Source: Streptomyces sp. NRRL F-2580 (lineage in GTDB: Bacteria; Actinomycetota; Actinomycetes; Streptomycetales; Streptomycetaceae). From it: DNA of 54,923 bases. The notes under the pieces were generated by a model that was not told the origin of the DNA, ran no database searches, and worked only from the letters and a program-made list of their open reading frames with translations. Below are positions 35,074 to 44,314 of this stretch, piece by piece. Each line of letters begins with the position of its first letter. The stretch's first letter is position 1. Location of the stretch: assembly GCF_000720115.1 (NCBI RefSeq), contig NZ_JOIR01000052.1, forward strand, positions 1 to 54,923, read 5' to 3'. The translations under genes and the position numbers were made by a program.

Positions 35074-36408
35074 GTGCCCACGTCCGTTTTACGTCTCGTC
35101 CGCTTCACCGGACGCTTACTGCTGGCCCTGGCCGCCGTCGCGACGCTGGTCGTCGTCTTTCTCGCACTGATCGCCCTCACGGACGGGGCAGGTTCGGGGC
35201 TCGCCGCCTGGTTGACGACACTCGGGACCGGGACTGTCCTCGCGCTGTGGCGGGGCCGGCACCGCACCTGGCCGGCGCGGCTCGTGCCGTTCCTGCCGGT
35301 GGTCATCGCGGCGGCGTTGACGGCGACGGTCTGCATCCCGACCGTGCCCACGGCCCGGCGGCACCCGCCCGCGCTGCCGTTCGTGTCCACTCAGCAGTGG
35401 AACCTGGCCACAGGCAGCCGGGTCGCGGTGTATCACTACCCGCCCGCGAACCCCGGCCCCCGGCATCCCGTCCCGTTCGTGTACCTCCACGGAGGACCCG
35501 TCCGAGGCATCTCCGTGCAAGACCACCGGTTCCTGCAACTCCTGGCACGTCAGGGCTACGACGTCTACGCCTACGAACAGGCCGGCGGCGGACGAAGCGA
35601 CCTGCTCGCCATGGACCAGTACACGATCTCCAGGTCGGTCCGTGACCTCGCCGCCTTCGTCGACCGCCTGGACAAGGGCGAGGTTGACATCCTCGGATTC
35701 TCCGGAGGCGGGGTCGTGCTCACCCGAGCCCTGGCCGACCCTGGCGTCGCCACACGCCTGCACCGGGCGATCATCGCCGAGCCCGGGCCCATGGACGGCC
35801 CCACCGCACACATCACCGGGCACAAGGGCCGAGCATCCGCACGGGGCCTCGCCCCGGCCCCGGCAGGACCGCGATCGACGCACGTCCCCCGGTACGCCGT
35901 GGCATTCGGCCTCATGCGACTCGGACTCCTCACCCCCGACACCGGACTGATCGGACAGGCCGAAGGCGACAACGCCTTCACCGCCGCAGACCTCGGCAGC
36001 GACACCGCATCCGCCTACTGCGCGCGCGAGGCGCACCGCATCCCCGCCGAGGACACCGCACAGAACTTCTCCTTCAGCCCCGCTGCCAGCCTCCGTGTCC
36101 AGCAGACAGTCAAGGACTCGCCCTCCATCGCACCGCTACTCAGGCAGTCCCGGACCCCCGCGATGCTGATGATCGCCGAATGCTCCTCTCAGGTCCGTCA
36201 ATGGGCGGCCGCCATCCTTGCCCATGACCCCGCTGTCCAGCGCATGCAGTACATCCCCGGAGTCGGACACCACATGTGGAACGGCCTGGACGACAACAAC
36301 GACCGAGCCGCCGCCGTCATCACTGCGTTCCTTCAGGACAAGCCAGCCCCCCTGCCGAACTACCCGACCCGCGACGAGATCCCTACCTTCCTGCGCGACC
36401 ACAAATGA
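35074..36408 (+). CDS. Membrane-anchored alpha/beta-hydrolase (S33-like)
   Basis: A 444-residue protein. Two to three N-terminal membrane segments (LLLALAAVATLVVVFLALIAL, VPFLPVVIAAALTATVC) precede an alpha/beta-hydrolase domain. The oxyanion motif YLHGGP is near 138, the Tyr/Asp loop YEQAGGGRSDLL near 168, the nucleophile GFSGGG near 208 and the His in IPGVGHHMW near 400. The HGGP signature is that of proline-iminopeptidase-like S33 enzymes. GTG 35074 follows GGAGG. Expression is probably controlled by the divergent TetR protein. Confidence 0.88.
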   Translation: MPTSVLRLVRFTGRLLLALAAVATLVVVFLALIALTDGAGSGLAAWLTTLGTGTVLALWRGRHRTWPARLVPFLPVVIAAALTATVCIPTVPTARRHPPALPFVSTQQWNLATGSRVAVYHYPPANPGPRHPVPFVYLHGGPVRGISVQDHRFLQLLARQGYDVYAYEQAGGGRSDLLAMDQYTISRSVRDLAAFVDRLDKGEVDILGFSGGGVVLTRALADPGVATRLHRAIIAEPGPMDGPTAHITGHKGRASARGLAPAPAGPRSTHVPRYAVAFGLMRLGLLTPDTGLIGQAEGDNAFTAADLGSDTASAYCAREAHRIPAEDTAQNFSFSPAASLRVQQTVKDSPSIAPLLRQSRTPAMLMIAECSSQVRQWAAAILAHDPAVQRMQYIPGVGHHMWNGLDDNNDRAAAVITAFLQDKPAPLPNYPTRDEIPTFLRDHK

Positions 36409-36578
36409 TGACGTTGTAGCCCGTCACCGGCAACGGCGGGCGAACCCTCGAAGCCGCCCGGGCCCTGCGCGAAGTACAGCCAAGGGCGATCTCTTAGTCC
36501 GGAAAAGGACGCAGGCACCAGTGGCCGGCGCCAAGGGGGTATCTCCCGTATCCGGAAGGCAGGCAGGCAGGCCACAGC

Positions 36579-36743
36579 ATGAGCAGTCGCGGCGAGGACC
36601 GGCGCAAGGCGGCCAGCGACGAGGAAGGCATGTACGAGACGGGCCCCAAGGTCCGCTCGCAGCGCCCCAGCGGGACCAAGGACGCCTTCGCATCCACCGG
36701 CGTCGACCCGCAGGATCCGCCCGGAACCGGCAGCGCCGGGTGA
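36579..36743 (+). CDS. Small acidic/basic 54-aa protein of an unnamed family, copy 1
   Basis: ATG 36579 opens a 54-residue hydrophilic protein with MSSRGEDRRKAASDEEGMYE and the C-terminal block RSQRPSGTKDAFASTGVDPQ followed by DPPG. The gene at 48473-48643 encodes the same C-terminal block and the RGED start, and the two differ mainly by conservative changes, so the frame is under selection. Probably disordered and cytosolic. Function unknown. It is oriented away from the carboxylate-amine ligase gene. Confidence 0.7.
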   Translation: MSSRGEDRRKAASDEEGMYETGPKVRSQRPSGTKDAFASTGVDPQDPPGTGSAG

Positions 36744-36992
36744 CTCCCGGGCCTTTCGCGCAGCCGCTCCGGCCCTGGAGTACTACGGCCCCCGGCGGGC
36801 CTCCGAGTCGCCGCTTTCGCCGCGAGCCCGCGACGGCGGGGCAGGCGCCCGGGTTGCGCTTCCCGGTCTTGGGGACCGCGCGCTCCGTTCATCGCTCATC
36901 ACATTCACACCGGCATGCCCCGCGTCTGCCCGGTCCGGCACCCGCATCACATCGGCCGCGGGCACCGGTCCTGCCCGAGCCGCCGCAGCGCC

Positions 36993-38108
36993 TCACGGCT
37001 TGATCGTCATCTCCGCACACCGAGCGACCACGGATGCGAGCCCCTGCCCGTCGGCGTGCAGCCGGCGCTGCGTGCGGGCGCCGTTCCCCCGTTCGTGCAG
37101 GTGCGCGATGCCTTCCCGGACCCGCTCGTCATCGCCCTGGTCCTTCAACGCCTCGCGCACGTGCTGGTACAGGGCCTCGACTGCGTCCTCGGCAGACGTC
37201 TCCCTCATGGTTTCGGGGTGCAGCAGGGGGCCGTCCAGGCCGGAGCGGCCGCCCCGCCAGGAGGCCAGTCGCAGCAGACTCGTACCCACCCTGGCCGGAG
37301 GCTGTCCGTCCTGCCAGGCGCGGGCCGCCGTCTCGACCAGGCCGCGGATGAGGGCGGCGAGCAGGACCGGCGTCGAGGCGTCCAGGCAGACGTCGGCGAC
37401 CCGGACCTCGACGGTGGGGTAGGTGGCCGACAGGCGGGCGTCGAAGTAGATCATGCCCTCGTCGCGCAGCACTCCGGTGTCGATCATCGCGCGGACCTGC
37501 TCGTGGTAGCGGTCGGCGGAGCCGAAGATTTCGACCGGGCCGGCGGACGGCCACCGGTTCCATACCCGGCTGCGGTAGCTTCCGTACCCGCTGTCCTCGC
37601 CCTGCCAGAAGGGCGAGTTCGCGCTCATCGCCGTCAGGACGGCCATCCAGGGCCTGATGCGGTCCAGGACCGCGACGCCCTCCTCGTCCGACGCGACCGA
37701 CACGTGGACGTGGCACCCACAGGTCAGCTGCTCCTGCGCGGTCAGTCCGAACTGCTCGCCCATCCACCGGTAGCGCGGGCCGGCATTCAACGACGGCTTG
37801 ACGGGCAGCGGGGATGTCGCGACCGCCGCCACCAGGGCTCCGGCACTCGCCGCGTGGTGGGCCGCCTCACGGCGGATGCGGACGATCTCCTCTTGGAGCT
37901 CGCCCATCGCCGTGACCGGTTTCGTGGCGAACTCCAGCTGCTCCTTCTGCAGTTCCTTCTCGAACTCGTGGTCCCGTCGACCGCTCGTGCCGGGACGCCG
38001 CCAGGCCGAGCGCTCCGCGGCCGCCAGCACCGCCCCCGACACAGCGCGCGGGGCACCACTGTCCGCGTCCACGAGCAGCAGCTCTTCTTCCACGCCTACG
38101 CTTCGCAT
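36993..38108 (-). CDS. YbdK-type carboxylate-amine ligase (glutamate-cysteine ligase 2 family)
   Basis: A 371-residue ATP-grasp-like GCS2 enzyme. Key regions: SVGVEEELLLVD near 3-14 (metal/substrate Glu residues), ELQKEQLEFAT near 52, TCGCHVHVSVAS near 129-140 and the arginine in YFDARLSATYPTVEVRVAD near 222-240. Family members show weak glutamate-cysteine ligase activity; in actinobacteria they usually act on other amines or amino acids. Start at ATG 38108. Confidence 0.9.
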   Translation of the reverse strand: MRSVGVEEELLLVDADSGAPRAVSGAVLAAAERSAWRRPGTSGRRDHEFEKELQKEQLEFATKPVTAMGELQEEIVRIRREAAHHAASAGALVAAVATSPLPVKPSLNAGPRYRWMGEQFGLTAQEQLTCGCHVHVSVASDEEGVAVLDRIRPWMAVLTAMSANSPFWQGEDSGYGSYRSRVWNRWPSAGPVEIFGSADRYHEQVRAMIDTGVLRDEGMIYFDARLSATYPTVEVRVADVCLDASTPVLLAALIRGLVETAARAWQDGQPPARVGTSLLRLASWRGGRSGLDGPLLHPETMRETSAEDAVEALYQHVREALKDQGDDERVREGIAHLHERGNGARTQRRLHADGQGLASVVARCAEMTIKP

Positions 38109-38199
38109 GTGCCCGCCTGTGGATCGAACCGTCAGATGCCCCGCACCTGCCCCGCCTCCTCTCGACCATGCCGCCGCCCTGCGCGTTCTCCCCGGTGGA

Positions 38200-38425
38200 G
38201 GTCACTTCCGCCCGCCACACCCCCATCGGCAGCAAGCCGTCACCGAGCTCTACACCACCATGGCCCAGCGCCTCGACGACCTCGCCGACACCCTCGAAGC
38301 GAATGATCCCGACCGTGACCACCTGCGCCTGCGGCGCCGCGACCGGCGAGCCTGTCCGCCGACTCTGAGGGCACCCGCCACAGCAACGAAACCGAGATCG
38401 AAAACGGCCGCATGAACTCAACGCC
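38200..38425 (+). pseudogene. Fragment of a FUSC/aromatic-acid-exporter paralog
   Basis: HRQQAVTELYTTMAQRLDDL then ADTLEANDPDRDHLR parallel HRQQAVADLYAAMSRRLDDL and EGNDADTQR of the intact gene at 9320-10480. After a frameshift, NETEIENGR parallels DTEIENSR. Only the start of the cytosolic helical half is left; the membrane domain and C-terminus are absent. Confidence 0.8.
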
Positions 38426-38671
38426 CAGTCGATGGCCGCGTGCGTGCCGACTGCAGGCGAGAAATCCGCCTCGTTCCCTCGGTAGGACGTTCACCGAGGA
38501 GGTCCCGCTGGGACGACGGGAGAGGTCCCCCTCAGCCGTAGCCTCTGAGGCAGACAAGGGCAGGATCCATGGCGCTCCCGGCCCGAGGGGGCTGCGTACC
38601 ACGTCCAATGTTTCCGTCACGGTCCGATCCCTCCTGGTGTCCGGTACGGGTGCCCCGAGCACACTTCTGGA

Positions 38672-40835
38672 ATGAGGCGAAGGCATCGGGGAGGGCGCCG
38701 GGGGCGGCTGGCGGAGGCTTGTCTCCAACTGGCCGGAGGGCTTGCGCTGACCGCCGCAGGCGGGTGGGGGATCGTACAACTGACAAGGGGCGACCAAGAC
38801 GCGGGCGACACTTCCTCGATCGTTTCGATGGTCGCCGCGGTGGCCGACCTCGTGCTCGCACGGGCGGGCTTGAACGCCGCCCGACTCGCGCTCGGCCAGC
38901 CGGATGACGCGCGCCGACTCGCCGAAGCCGCGGTCGACACGCTGGCGGGAAGGATCGCGGAAGACGAAGCGAGCGGGCTGCGCGCCATGGTGGGACAGGA
39001 CGGCCACAGGCTCAACCTGTCCTACACGCGCCGCCCCGACGACAGGCTCCCGGGCGAGGCCCCTCCCTGTGGGCAGCTCGAAGAGGACGGCGCGTCGGGT
39101 GTGCCCGACATCGCCACGTACTACCAAGGGACGTCCACGGGCCGCCTCGTCATCACCGGCCCTCCTGGAGCGGGGAAGACCGTGCTGTCGGTGGAGCTGC
39201 TGATGCAACTCCTCGGACGACGTGCCTCGGGCGGGCCTGTCCCCGTCCGGCTGTCGCTGGCGGAATGGAGCACCGACATCCCGTTCGAGCAGTTCCTGAC
39301 CGCCCATGTGGTCCAAGCACATGGCATCTCACCGCAGCGCGCGGCCTGGATCATCGAGCACCGGCTGCTGATTCCGGTCCTGGACGGACTGGACGAGATG
39401 GACCCGGGCCTGACCACCGAGGACGGCGCCCCCGTGTACGGCCCAGACGGACTGCAACTCCCCGACCCCGGGGCGCCACGCGCCTTGAAGGTGCTGAAGG
39501 CCCTCAACGCCTACGGGCCCGTCGCGCCCGGCCTTCCGCTCGTCCTGGTGTGCCGCACCGGCCACTACGACGCCCTGCCCGTCGCCGAGCGCCTGTGGCA
39601 CGCGGCGGGCATCGACATCGACCCCCTCGACCGCGTACGCATCGAAGCCCACCTGACCCACTTGTTCAAGCACGACGAGCGCTGGCGGGCCTTTCTCGCC
39701 GCCCTGCCCGCGCACTGGTCGGGGGCGCTGCGCGAGACCCTGTCCACTCCCTGGTGGCTCTTCCTCCTCAAGACCGTCTACCAAAGGGGAGGCGATCCCG
39801 CGGAGCTCTTCGGCTACGCCACGGAGCAGGCACTGCGAGAGCATCTGCTCTCCCTGTTCATCCCGGCAGTCGTGGACCTGCACCCGACGTCGCACGATGC
39901 GGAGAAGATCCGGCGCTGGCTGAGCACCATCGCCCGCCACTTGGCACCCGGGCCCGCCGGCGCCGAGCGTACCGACATCCACCGGCAGCGCCTCTGGCCG
40001 ATCGCCGGCCCACTCCGCGTACGTTGCCTGGACGCCGTAACCGTCGCTCTGGCGTTCCTCCTTCTCCTGCCGATCCCGTTCCTCGCCGGGAGCGCCAATC
40101 CGCGGGCGATGGCGGCGACCATCTGTCTTGCCGCCGCGCTCACGGCTCACACGGCATTGCAATTCCAGTCCGATCCGGCCTGTGTGCCCTGGGGAAGGGT
40201 GTTCTCCAGGGCGACCGCGACCCTGTTGATCGATTCGCTGGCGGCGGTGCTCGTCCTTGCCCCGCTGGGCGCCCTCCTCGCCCTCCCCCTGGCCTGGCTG
40301 GCGGCCAAGTTCGGCGTCTCTTCGTTCGTCGCCTTCCTACCCCCCCCTCGCCGCCTTCTGGGCAGTCCGGCTGGGCATCGTCAACGTGATCGGCACCGGC
40401 ATCACCCAGGCGTACGGCCGGATGTACGCATCAGACACCAATGCCGCCGTGAAGTGGCGCCACGAATTCCGCGGCGACCTCCTCATCGGCTGCGTGGCCC
40501 TCCTCGCCGCGGGAATGTCCATCATGGCCGCGTGGTGGGTGATGTCCTTCTCGGACGTACTCGTACTCGGTTCCACGCCCAGCCCCGACGCGATGATCAT
40601 GGGGCTGCTCGCCGTGTCCATGAAATGGGCGTCGCTCTTCGGGGGCGGCCGCCGGTACTTGGTGTTCTTGCTCTGTCTGGGCCGTCGGCTGCCGCGGCGG
40701 CTCGGGCGGTTCCTGGACTGGGCCTACGAGGGCGGTCTGCTGCGCACAGCCGGCGGCGCCTACCAGTTCCGCCACCGTGAATTCCAGAAGTGGCTGACCG
40801 CCACCTCGGTAGCGGAGGGTGACCGGGTCAGTTGA
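38672..40835 (+). CDS. Membrane-associated NACHT-domain NTPase, frame broken at a C8 tract
   Basis: Two N-terminal hydrophobic segments (LAGGLALTAAGGWGIVQL, SSIVSMVAAVADLVLARAG) precede a NACHT domain: Walker A TGPPGAGKT near 163, Walker B LIPVLDGLDEMD near 234, and VCRTGHYDALP as sensor region. C-terminal to it come several membrane helices (VTVALAFLLLLPIPFLAG, LAAVLVLAPLGALLALPLA). The frame from 38672 shifts at eight C bases (40340-40347); with seven Cs it reads on as PPLAAFWAVRLGIVNVIG to a stop at 40835, giving about 720 residues. STAND NTPases of this type act in signalling and in some cases anti-phage defence. Could be a real mutation, slippage switch or sequencing error. Confidence 0.8.
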
Positions 40836-41250
40836 ACGGAACGTAGCTCTGGCCGTTGAGGAAGAGGTACCCCTGGGGGCCGATCCCCCACAGGTACGTC
40901 TGGGATGATCCCCCCTGGGCATAGGTCGTGAGGTGGTTCCCGTCGACCGTGAAACGACCGACGATGCGCGCATTGCCGATGTCCATCCTGAACGAGCCGT
41001 CCGGGTAGAAGCTGTACACGGAGGACTCGAAGCCGTCGGAGCTGCCGCCGCTCCAACTTCCGATCAGAGCGGCCGGGATGCCGGGGATCCGGCCCTGGTC
41101 GGCGGAGGCGCCGCCGACCGAGACACCGGGCTCGTCGTTGCCACCCGAGGTACCACCCGTACCGCCCCCGCCCCCACCACAGGCACCGAGGGTGAGCAGG
41201 GCGCAGAGCACCACCGCGGATACTGCCGCCGTGCGTCGGGTCTTCCTCAT
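40828..41250 (-). CDS. Small secreted lipoprotein
   Basis: A 140-residue protein with a basic n-region (MRKTRRT), hydrophobic core (AVSAVVLCALLTL) and lipobox LGAC, cleaved before Cys24. A Gly-rich linker follows, then a beta-rich domain (GSWSGGSSDGFESSVYSFYPDGSFRMD, YLWGIGPQGYLFLNGQSY). It resembles small lipocalin/META-like surface domains, but I cannot name the family. Its stop overlaps the end of the NACHT gene by 8 bases, tail to tail. Confidence 0.85.
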   Translation of the reverse strand: MRKTRRTAAVSAVVLCALLTLGACGGGGGGTGGTSGGNDEPGVSVGGASADQGRIPGIPAALIGSWSGGSSDGFESSVYSFYPDGSFRMDIGNARIVGRFTVDGNHLTTYAQGGSSQTYLWGIGPQGYLFLNGQSYVPFN

Positions 41251-41359
41251 GGAGCCTCCAAGCGCTGCGGTAAGCGTTCAGCCCACCGTCGATCCAGCTG
41301 CATCCGAGCGCAAGGAGACGACAGAAAGTAGCGCATAACGACCGCATCTGACCATCTGA

Positions 41360-41585
41360 GTGCGGACAACGAGCCGAACCCTGGCCCCGGAGGACCAGCC
41401 GCCTGGCTCGGCGAGGGCGGACGAAGCCGCCCGCTTCCTCTCGCACTGCCGCCAGACCGATCCGGAGACGGCCGACCTGTTCGCGTTCCTCATCGGCAGC
41501 GGTCTACGCAAAGGAGCGGCCCTCAGCCTGCGCCGGGGCGGTGTCCACGTGCCGAACTGGGCGGCCGCGCCCACTACACCCTCGG
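41360..41585 (+). pseudogene. Tyrosine recombinase fragment
   Basis: ADEAARFLSHCRQTDPETAD then LFAFLIGSGLRKGAALSLRR matches the start of the catalytic domain of phage/ICE integrases, where the Arg of GLRKGE-x-L is the first catalytic residue; the usual Glu is Ala here. Homology stops after HVPN. This is a separate element from the recombinase at 33530, since the fragment covers a region missing there; it could also be the displaced half of it. Confidence 0.65.
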
Positions 41586-41930
41586 GCACGGAGAAGGCCG
41601 TCCCCTCACGAATGAGAGAACGGCTTCCGACGTGCATGAAGCACAGTCGGGACGACAGGGCTTGAAGCTGCGCCAGGAGGCCGTCACCCGCCACGAGGCC
41701 GCGATCCCGGGCGTGCCTGCTCGCCCGAGGGAATGCCGCTGCCGCGGCGCCGGCGCTCGGAGCTGGGCTCTCCCTGGACGGCGAGAGGTCCAAGGGGGGC
41801 CTGGGCGAGCAGGCCCCCCACACCGCGAGGGCCAGCGTGCCGGAGCGGTCGGGTATCGAGCACCCGCGGATCAGTCAACACTGACTCGACCGCTCAGCCG
41901 GGCTCGCCACAATCCCCTCGACTGTGGTGG
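41586..41930. other. 345-base region without a supported gene
   Basis: The open frames lack codon bias and no motif is recognised. The stretch 41605-41640 contains GGAGAAGGCC...GAGAACGGCTTCC partial symmetry but no convincing hairpin. Probably decayed sequence beside the integrase scrap. Confidence 0.35.
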
Positions 41931-42353
41931 TCAACACCGACGCGTCGCAACGTCGACAGCATGTGCGGCTCGATGCCTCCGGGCCGGCGTCAGGCGGGAC
42001 CCCAACTCCAGGGAGACCGGCGGGAAGACGACGTTGCGTGGCGGGGTGCAGTGGAGCAGGTGGTCGCTGGAGGTGAGGGCGAGGAGCCGAATGGGCTGCC
42101 GCTGGAATCCACTGATGGCCAAAGGTGCTTGACGTCGTTGGAAGTCGTGCTGGAGGTCGAGCAGCAGGTGCAGTGCGATGACGTCCATGAAGGGCACGCC
42201 GTTGAGGTCCAGGCGTAAGGGGGTGCCATTGGCTGCCGCGGCGGCGGTGGCCCGGTGCAGGGTCGGGCAGGTGTCCATGTCCAGTTCGCCGGCCACCGTG
42301 ATGAATGTGCCTTCTGGACCGTGGCTCATGGTGACGTGGATGCCGTCGTTCAT
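41931..42353 (-). CDS. STAS-domain protein lacking the phosphorylatable serine
   Basis: A 140-residue protein whose first 110 residues are a STAS domain of the anti-anti-sigma type (TFITVAGELDMDTCPTLHRA, LRLDLNGVPFMDVIALHLLL, APLAISGFQRQPIRLLALT). In active antagonists the loop reads D-S-S-G-L or D-S-T-G-L; here it is D-V-I-A-L, so the regulatory Ser is missing. The C-terminal 30 residues are an unusual Arg/His-rich extension. It may be a constitutively active or partner-only variant. Confidence 0.85.
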   Translation of the reverse strand: MNDGIHVTMSHGPEGTFITVAGELDMDTCPTLHRATAAAAANGTPLRLDLNGVPFMDVIALHLLLDLQHDFQRRQAPLAISGFQRQPIRLLALTSSDHLLHCTPPRNVVFPPVSLELGSRLTPARRHRAAHAVDVATRRC

Positions 42354-43093
42354 GGTTCGCCCCGTTCAGGGGTCGAGCCCATCACGGTCGCCCGCCGATG
42401 CGGGAGAGAAAGCCGCTGAGCGCATGGCATAGGGCCACGCGCAGCCGAGCGAGACCACCCGTACCAGGCCTTGGCCATTGCATGGCCATAGGGGCGGCGC
42501 GGGGTCTCCCACCAGACCAGGCTGGTTGTCCCCCTTACAGTCCCAGAAGCCACGGCCGCAGTCCAGACGACGCCCGGCCGCTGTGGATAGGCCGTACATA
42601 TGGGAAGGAGCGACGTGGATCGCTGGACTTCATCGTCATCGTCGCGTCCAGCGGACGCGCCCCGTCTGCCCCTCGGTCTGCCGGACCGGGACAGCACCAC
42701 CCCTAGGACCAGATCCGTCGTCACACCTCCCGCAGGCCAACCACCTGCTGGAACTCAGCGGCGCCGAGCGCCTGTTCCCCATCACTGCACGCCCGAACAC
42801 CTGACCACCGCGCCCGCACCGCTCTGTCGTGCCAGTCCGATCGCTGCGCCCGATACGTCCCCGAGTGCGTCTGGAGCGGGCGCCGCGAACCGGCCGGATG
42901 AGAATGATGTCCGTCAGGCCTTAGGTGGACAAGGCCGCGGTCCGGTCGCGCACTTGCCGCCATTTGGAGGATGAAACGCGCCCACCGGGGTGACCTCCGC
43001 CCGGTTCACGGCCCGGTACCACTGCACCACGCACACGCCGACGCGAGGATGCACGGGCCGGTTTCCCCGATTCTTCGCGGCTGGAGTCCCTCA
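42354..43093. other. 740-base region, mostly without a supported gene
   Basis: A GTG near 42616 behind GGAAGGAG opens a frame without family resemblance. Another frame ending at 42804 has LPQANHLLELSGAERLFPIT, which resembles the last helix of STAS proteins and could be a scrap of one. The remainder holds no clear signal. The isoamylase-domain gene's ribosome site is at its right end. Confidence 0.35.
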
Positions 43094-43369
43094 TTGCTCG
43101 AACGCAAGCAGCTCAAGGGCCGTACCCAGGTCACCTTCATCCTCCCCGAGGACGCCCCGGACGGGCCGGTCAGCGTGGTCGGGGACTTCAACCACTGGAA
43201 CCCCGCCGCCCACCCCCTGGAGCCCCGCGGTGACGGCACCCGCGCCGCGACCGTCGCCCTGCCCGCCCACAGTGCGCACTCCTTCCGCTACCTCGCAGCC
43301 GGCGATTACTGGTTCGACGACGAACACGCCGACAGCCACGACGGCACCAACAGCCGGCTCCACACCTGA
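43094..43369 (+). CDS. Isoamylase early-set (CBM48-like) domain protein
   Basis: A 91-residue immunoglobulin-like glycan-binding domain: LKGRTQVTFILPEDAPDGPV, VSVVGDFNHWNPAAHPLEPR and FRYLAAGDYWFDDEHADSHD. Relatives are stand-alone E-set proteins, perhaps binding glycogen or trehalose-type glucans. TTG 43094 is preferred as start because GGAG is seven bases upstream and homologous proteins begin with L/M-L-E-R-K; the ATG at 43049 has no such site. Confidence 0.85.
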   Translation: MLERKQLKGRTQVTFILPEDAPDGPVSVVGDFNHWNPAAHPLEPRGDGTRAATVALPAHSAHSFRYLAAGDYWFDDEHADSHDGTNSRLHT

Positions 43370-43469
43370 CCACCGATCTGCAGGCCGCTGCCGAGCCGCC
43401 CCCGAGCCGGCCCGGCACAGCGGCCTCCCTGATCACCCGCGCCTCTCGTTGGCCCAGCAGTCCCAGCGG

Positions 43470-43613
43470 CCGGGCAGCGACGCGCTCACTCATCACGTCC
43501 GGGCTTTCGCGGCCATGCTCGCGGACCGCAAGGGTGAGGCGTCTGCCCGAATGGCTTGCCGCGCTCCGGCAGGACGACCTGCCCTGGAACTCTGGTGTCG
43601 TCGAAGGCCACGT
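43470..43613 (+). pseudogene. ISL3-family transposase C-terminal remnant
   Basis: HVRAFAAMLADRKG, then after a shift RRLPEWLAALRQDDLPWNSG and VVEGHV. The block L-x-x-W-N-S-G-V-V-E-G-H-V is the last catalytic Glu region of ISL3 DDE transposases; in intact ones about 30 residues separate the two pieces. No terminal repeats were found beside it. Confidence 0.7.
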
Positions 43614-43960
43614 CGGCTCACCCCGGCAGGCTATGGGCACGGCCACCCCCGCCTACCCACCTCTGCGCCGATCGGGGGGCTCCCGCCTTTCCTGGCCAGC
43701 CGCACCGGTGAATCCGTTCCGGCTGGGCGCACGCTGACTCAGACGGCAGGATGTCCACGCCTCCTGCTGTCGTCGGGCTGTGACCGTGGTTGACGCCTCT
43801 TCTTCCGGTCACAGCCCGACGCCCCCTCAGCTTGCTCTGGTTGTGTCCTTTCCTGTCGCCGCCCCCGTTGGTCGCGTCAACACCGGCACGACCCCGCCGC
43901 AACCGGCACGATGCCTGTCATGCAGCCGCTGCCGGCAGGCAGGGCGTGCGAGCGGTCGGT
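43614..43960. other. Intergenic region with a strong hairpin
   Basis: Apart from the hairpin at 43771-43821, no coding frame is supported. The reverse-strand Asp23 gene ends at 43961 and the remnant transposase enters from the left, so the hairpin is placed to end transcription of the sigma/Asp23 operon. Confidence 0.45.
43771..43821. terminator. 16-bp perfect stem, 19-base loop
   Basis: CGTCGGGCTGTGACCG pairs with CGGTCACAGCCCGACG. It lies 140 bases past the stop of the Asp23-like gene at 43961 (reverse strand). There is no U-tract, which is usual for Streptomyces terminators. It could alternatively be a left-over end of the ISL3 element. Confidence 0.6.
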
Positions 43961-44314
43961 TCAAACGGTGCGGGTGACGGTGACCAGGACGGCGACGGGT
44001 TGGGTTGCGTCGTGTTGGGTGAGACAGGCGGTGACTGCGGTCCGCACGTCCTCGCGAACCTGTCGGGCGATGTCGACGACGCGACGGTCAGCGTGCAGGA
44101 TGCAGCGCACTTCCACGTGCCATCCGCCTTCTGGGGTGTGTTCGCAGCGGATGCCGGCCGCCTCGTGGTGCGAGGTGGTTCTTGCCGTCATGGCGCGGGA
44201 GGCTGCGAGAGCCAGTCGGTCGGCGAGAGCGGGCTGAAGTGCGGCGACACCGGGAGCGGCGAGGGCTGCTGCGGCTGCCGCCTGCTGGATGTCCTCAGGG
44301 TGGGGGGCGGTCAT
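43961..44314 (-). CDS. Asp23/Gls24-like protein, downstream of the ECF sigma operon
   Basis: A 117-residue protein with the alternating helix-strand pattern of the Asp23 domain: VAALQPALADRLALAASRAM, GGWHVEVRCILHADRRVVDI and REDVRTAVTACLTQH. It lacks the extended acidic tail of true Asp23. Its ATG overlaps the stop of the previous gene by 4 bases, so it is the third gene of the sigma operon. Confidence 0.75.
   Translation of the reverse strand: MTAPHPEDIQQAAAAAALAAPGVAALQPALADRLALAASRAMTARTTSHHEAAGIRCEHTPEGGWHVEVRCILHADRRVVDIARQVREDVRTAVTACLTQHDATQPVAVLVTVTRTV

Noticed and set aside
41684..41881. Reverse frame of 65 codons
   Set aside because: No bias or homology; lies in decayed sequence next to the integrase scrap.
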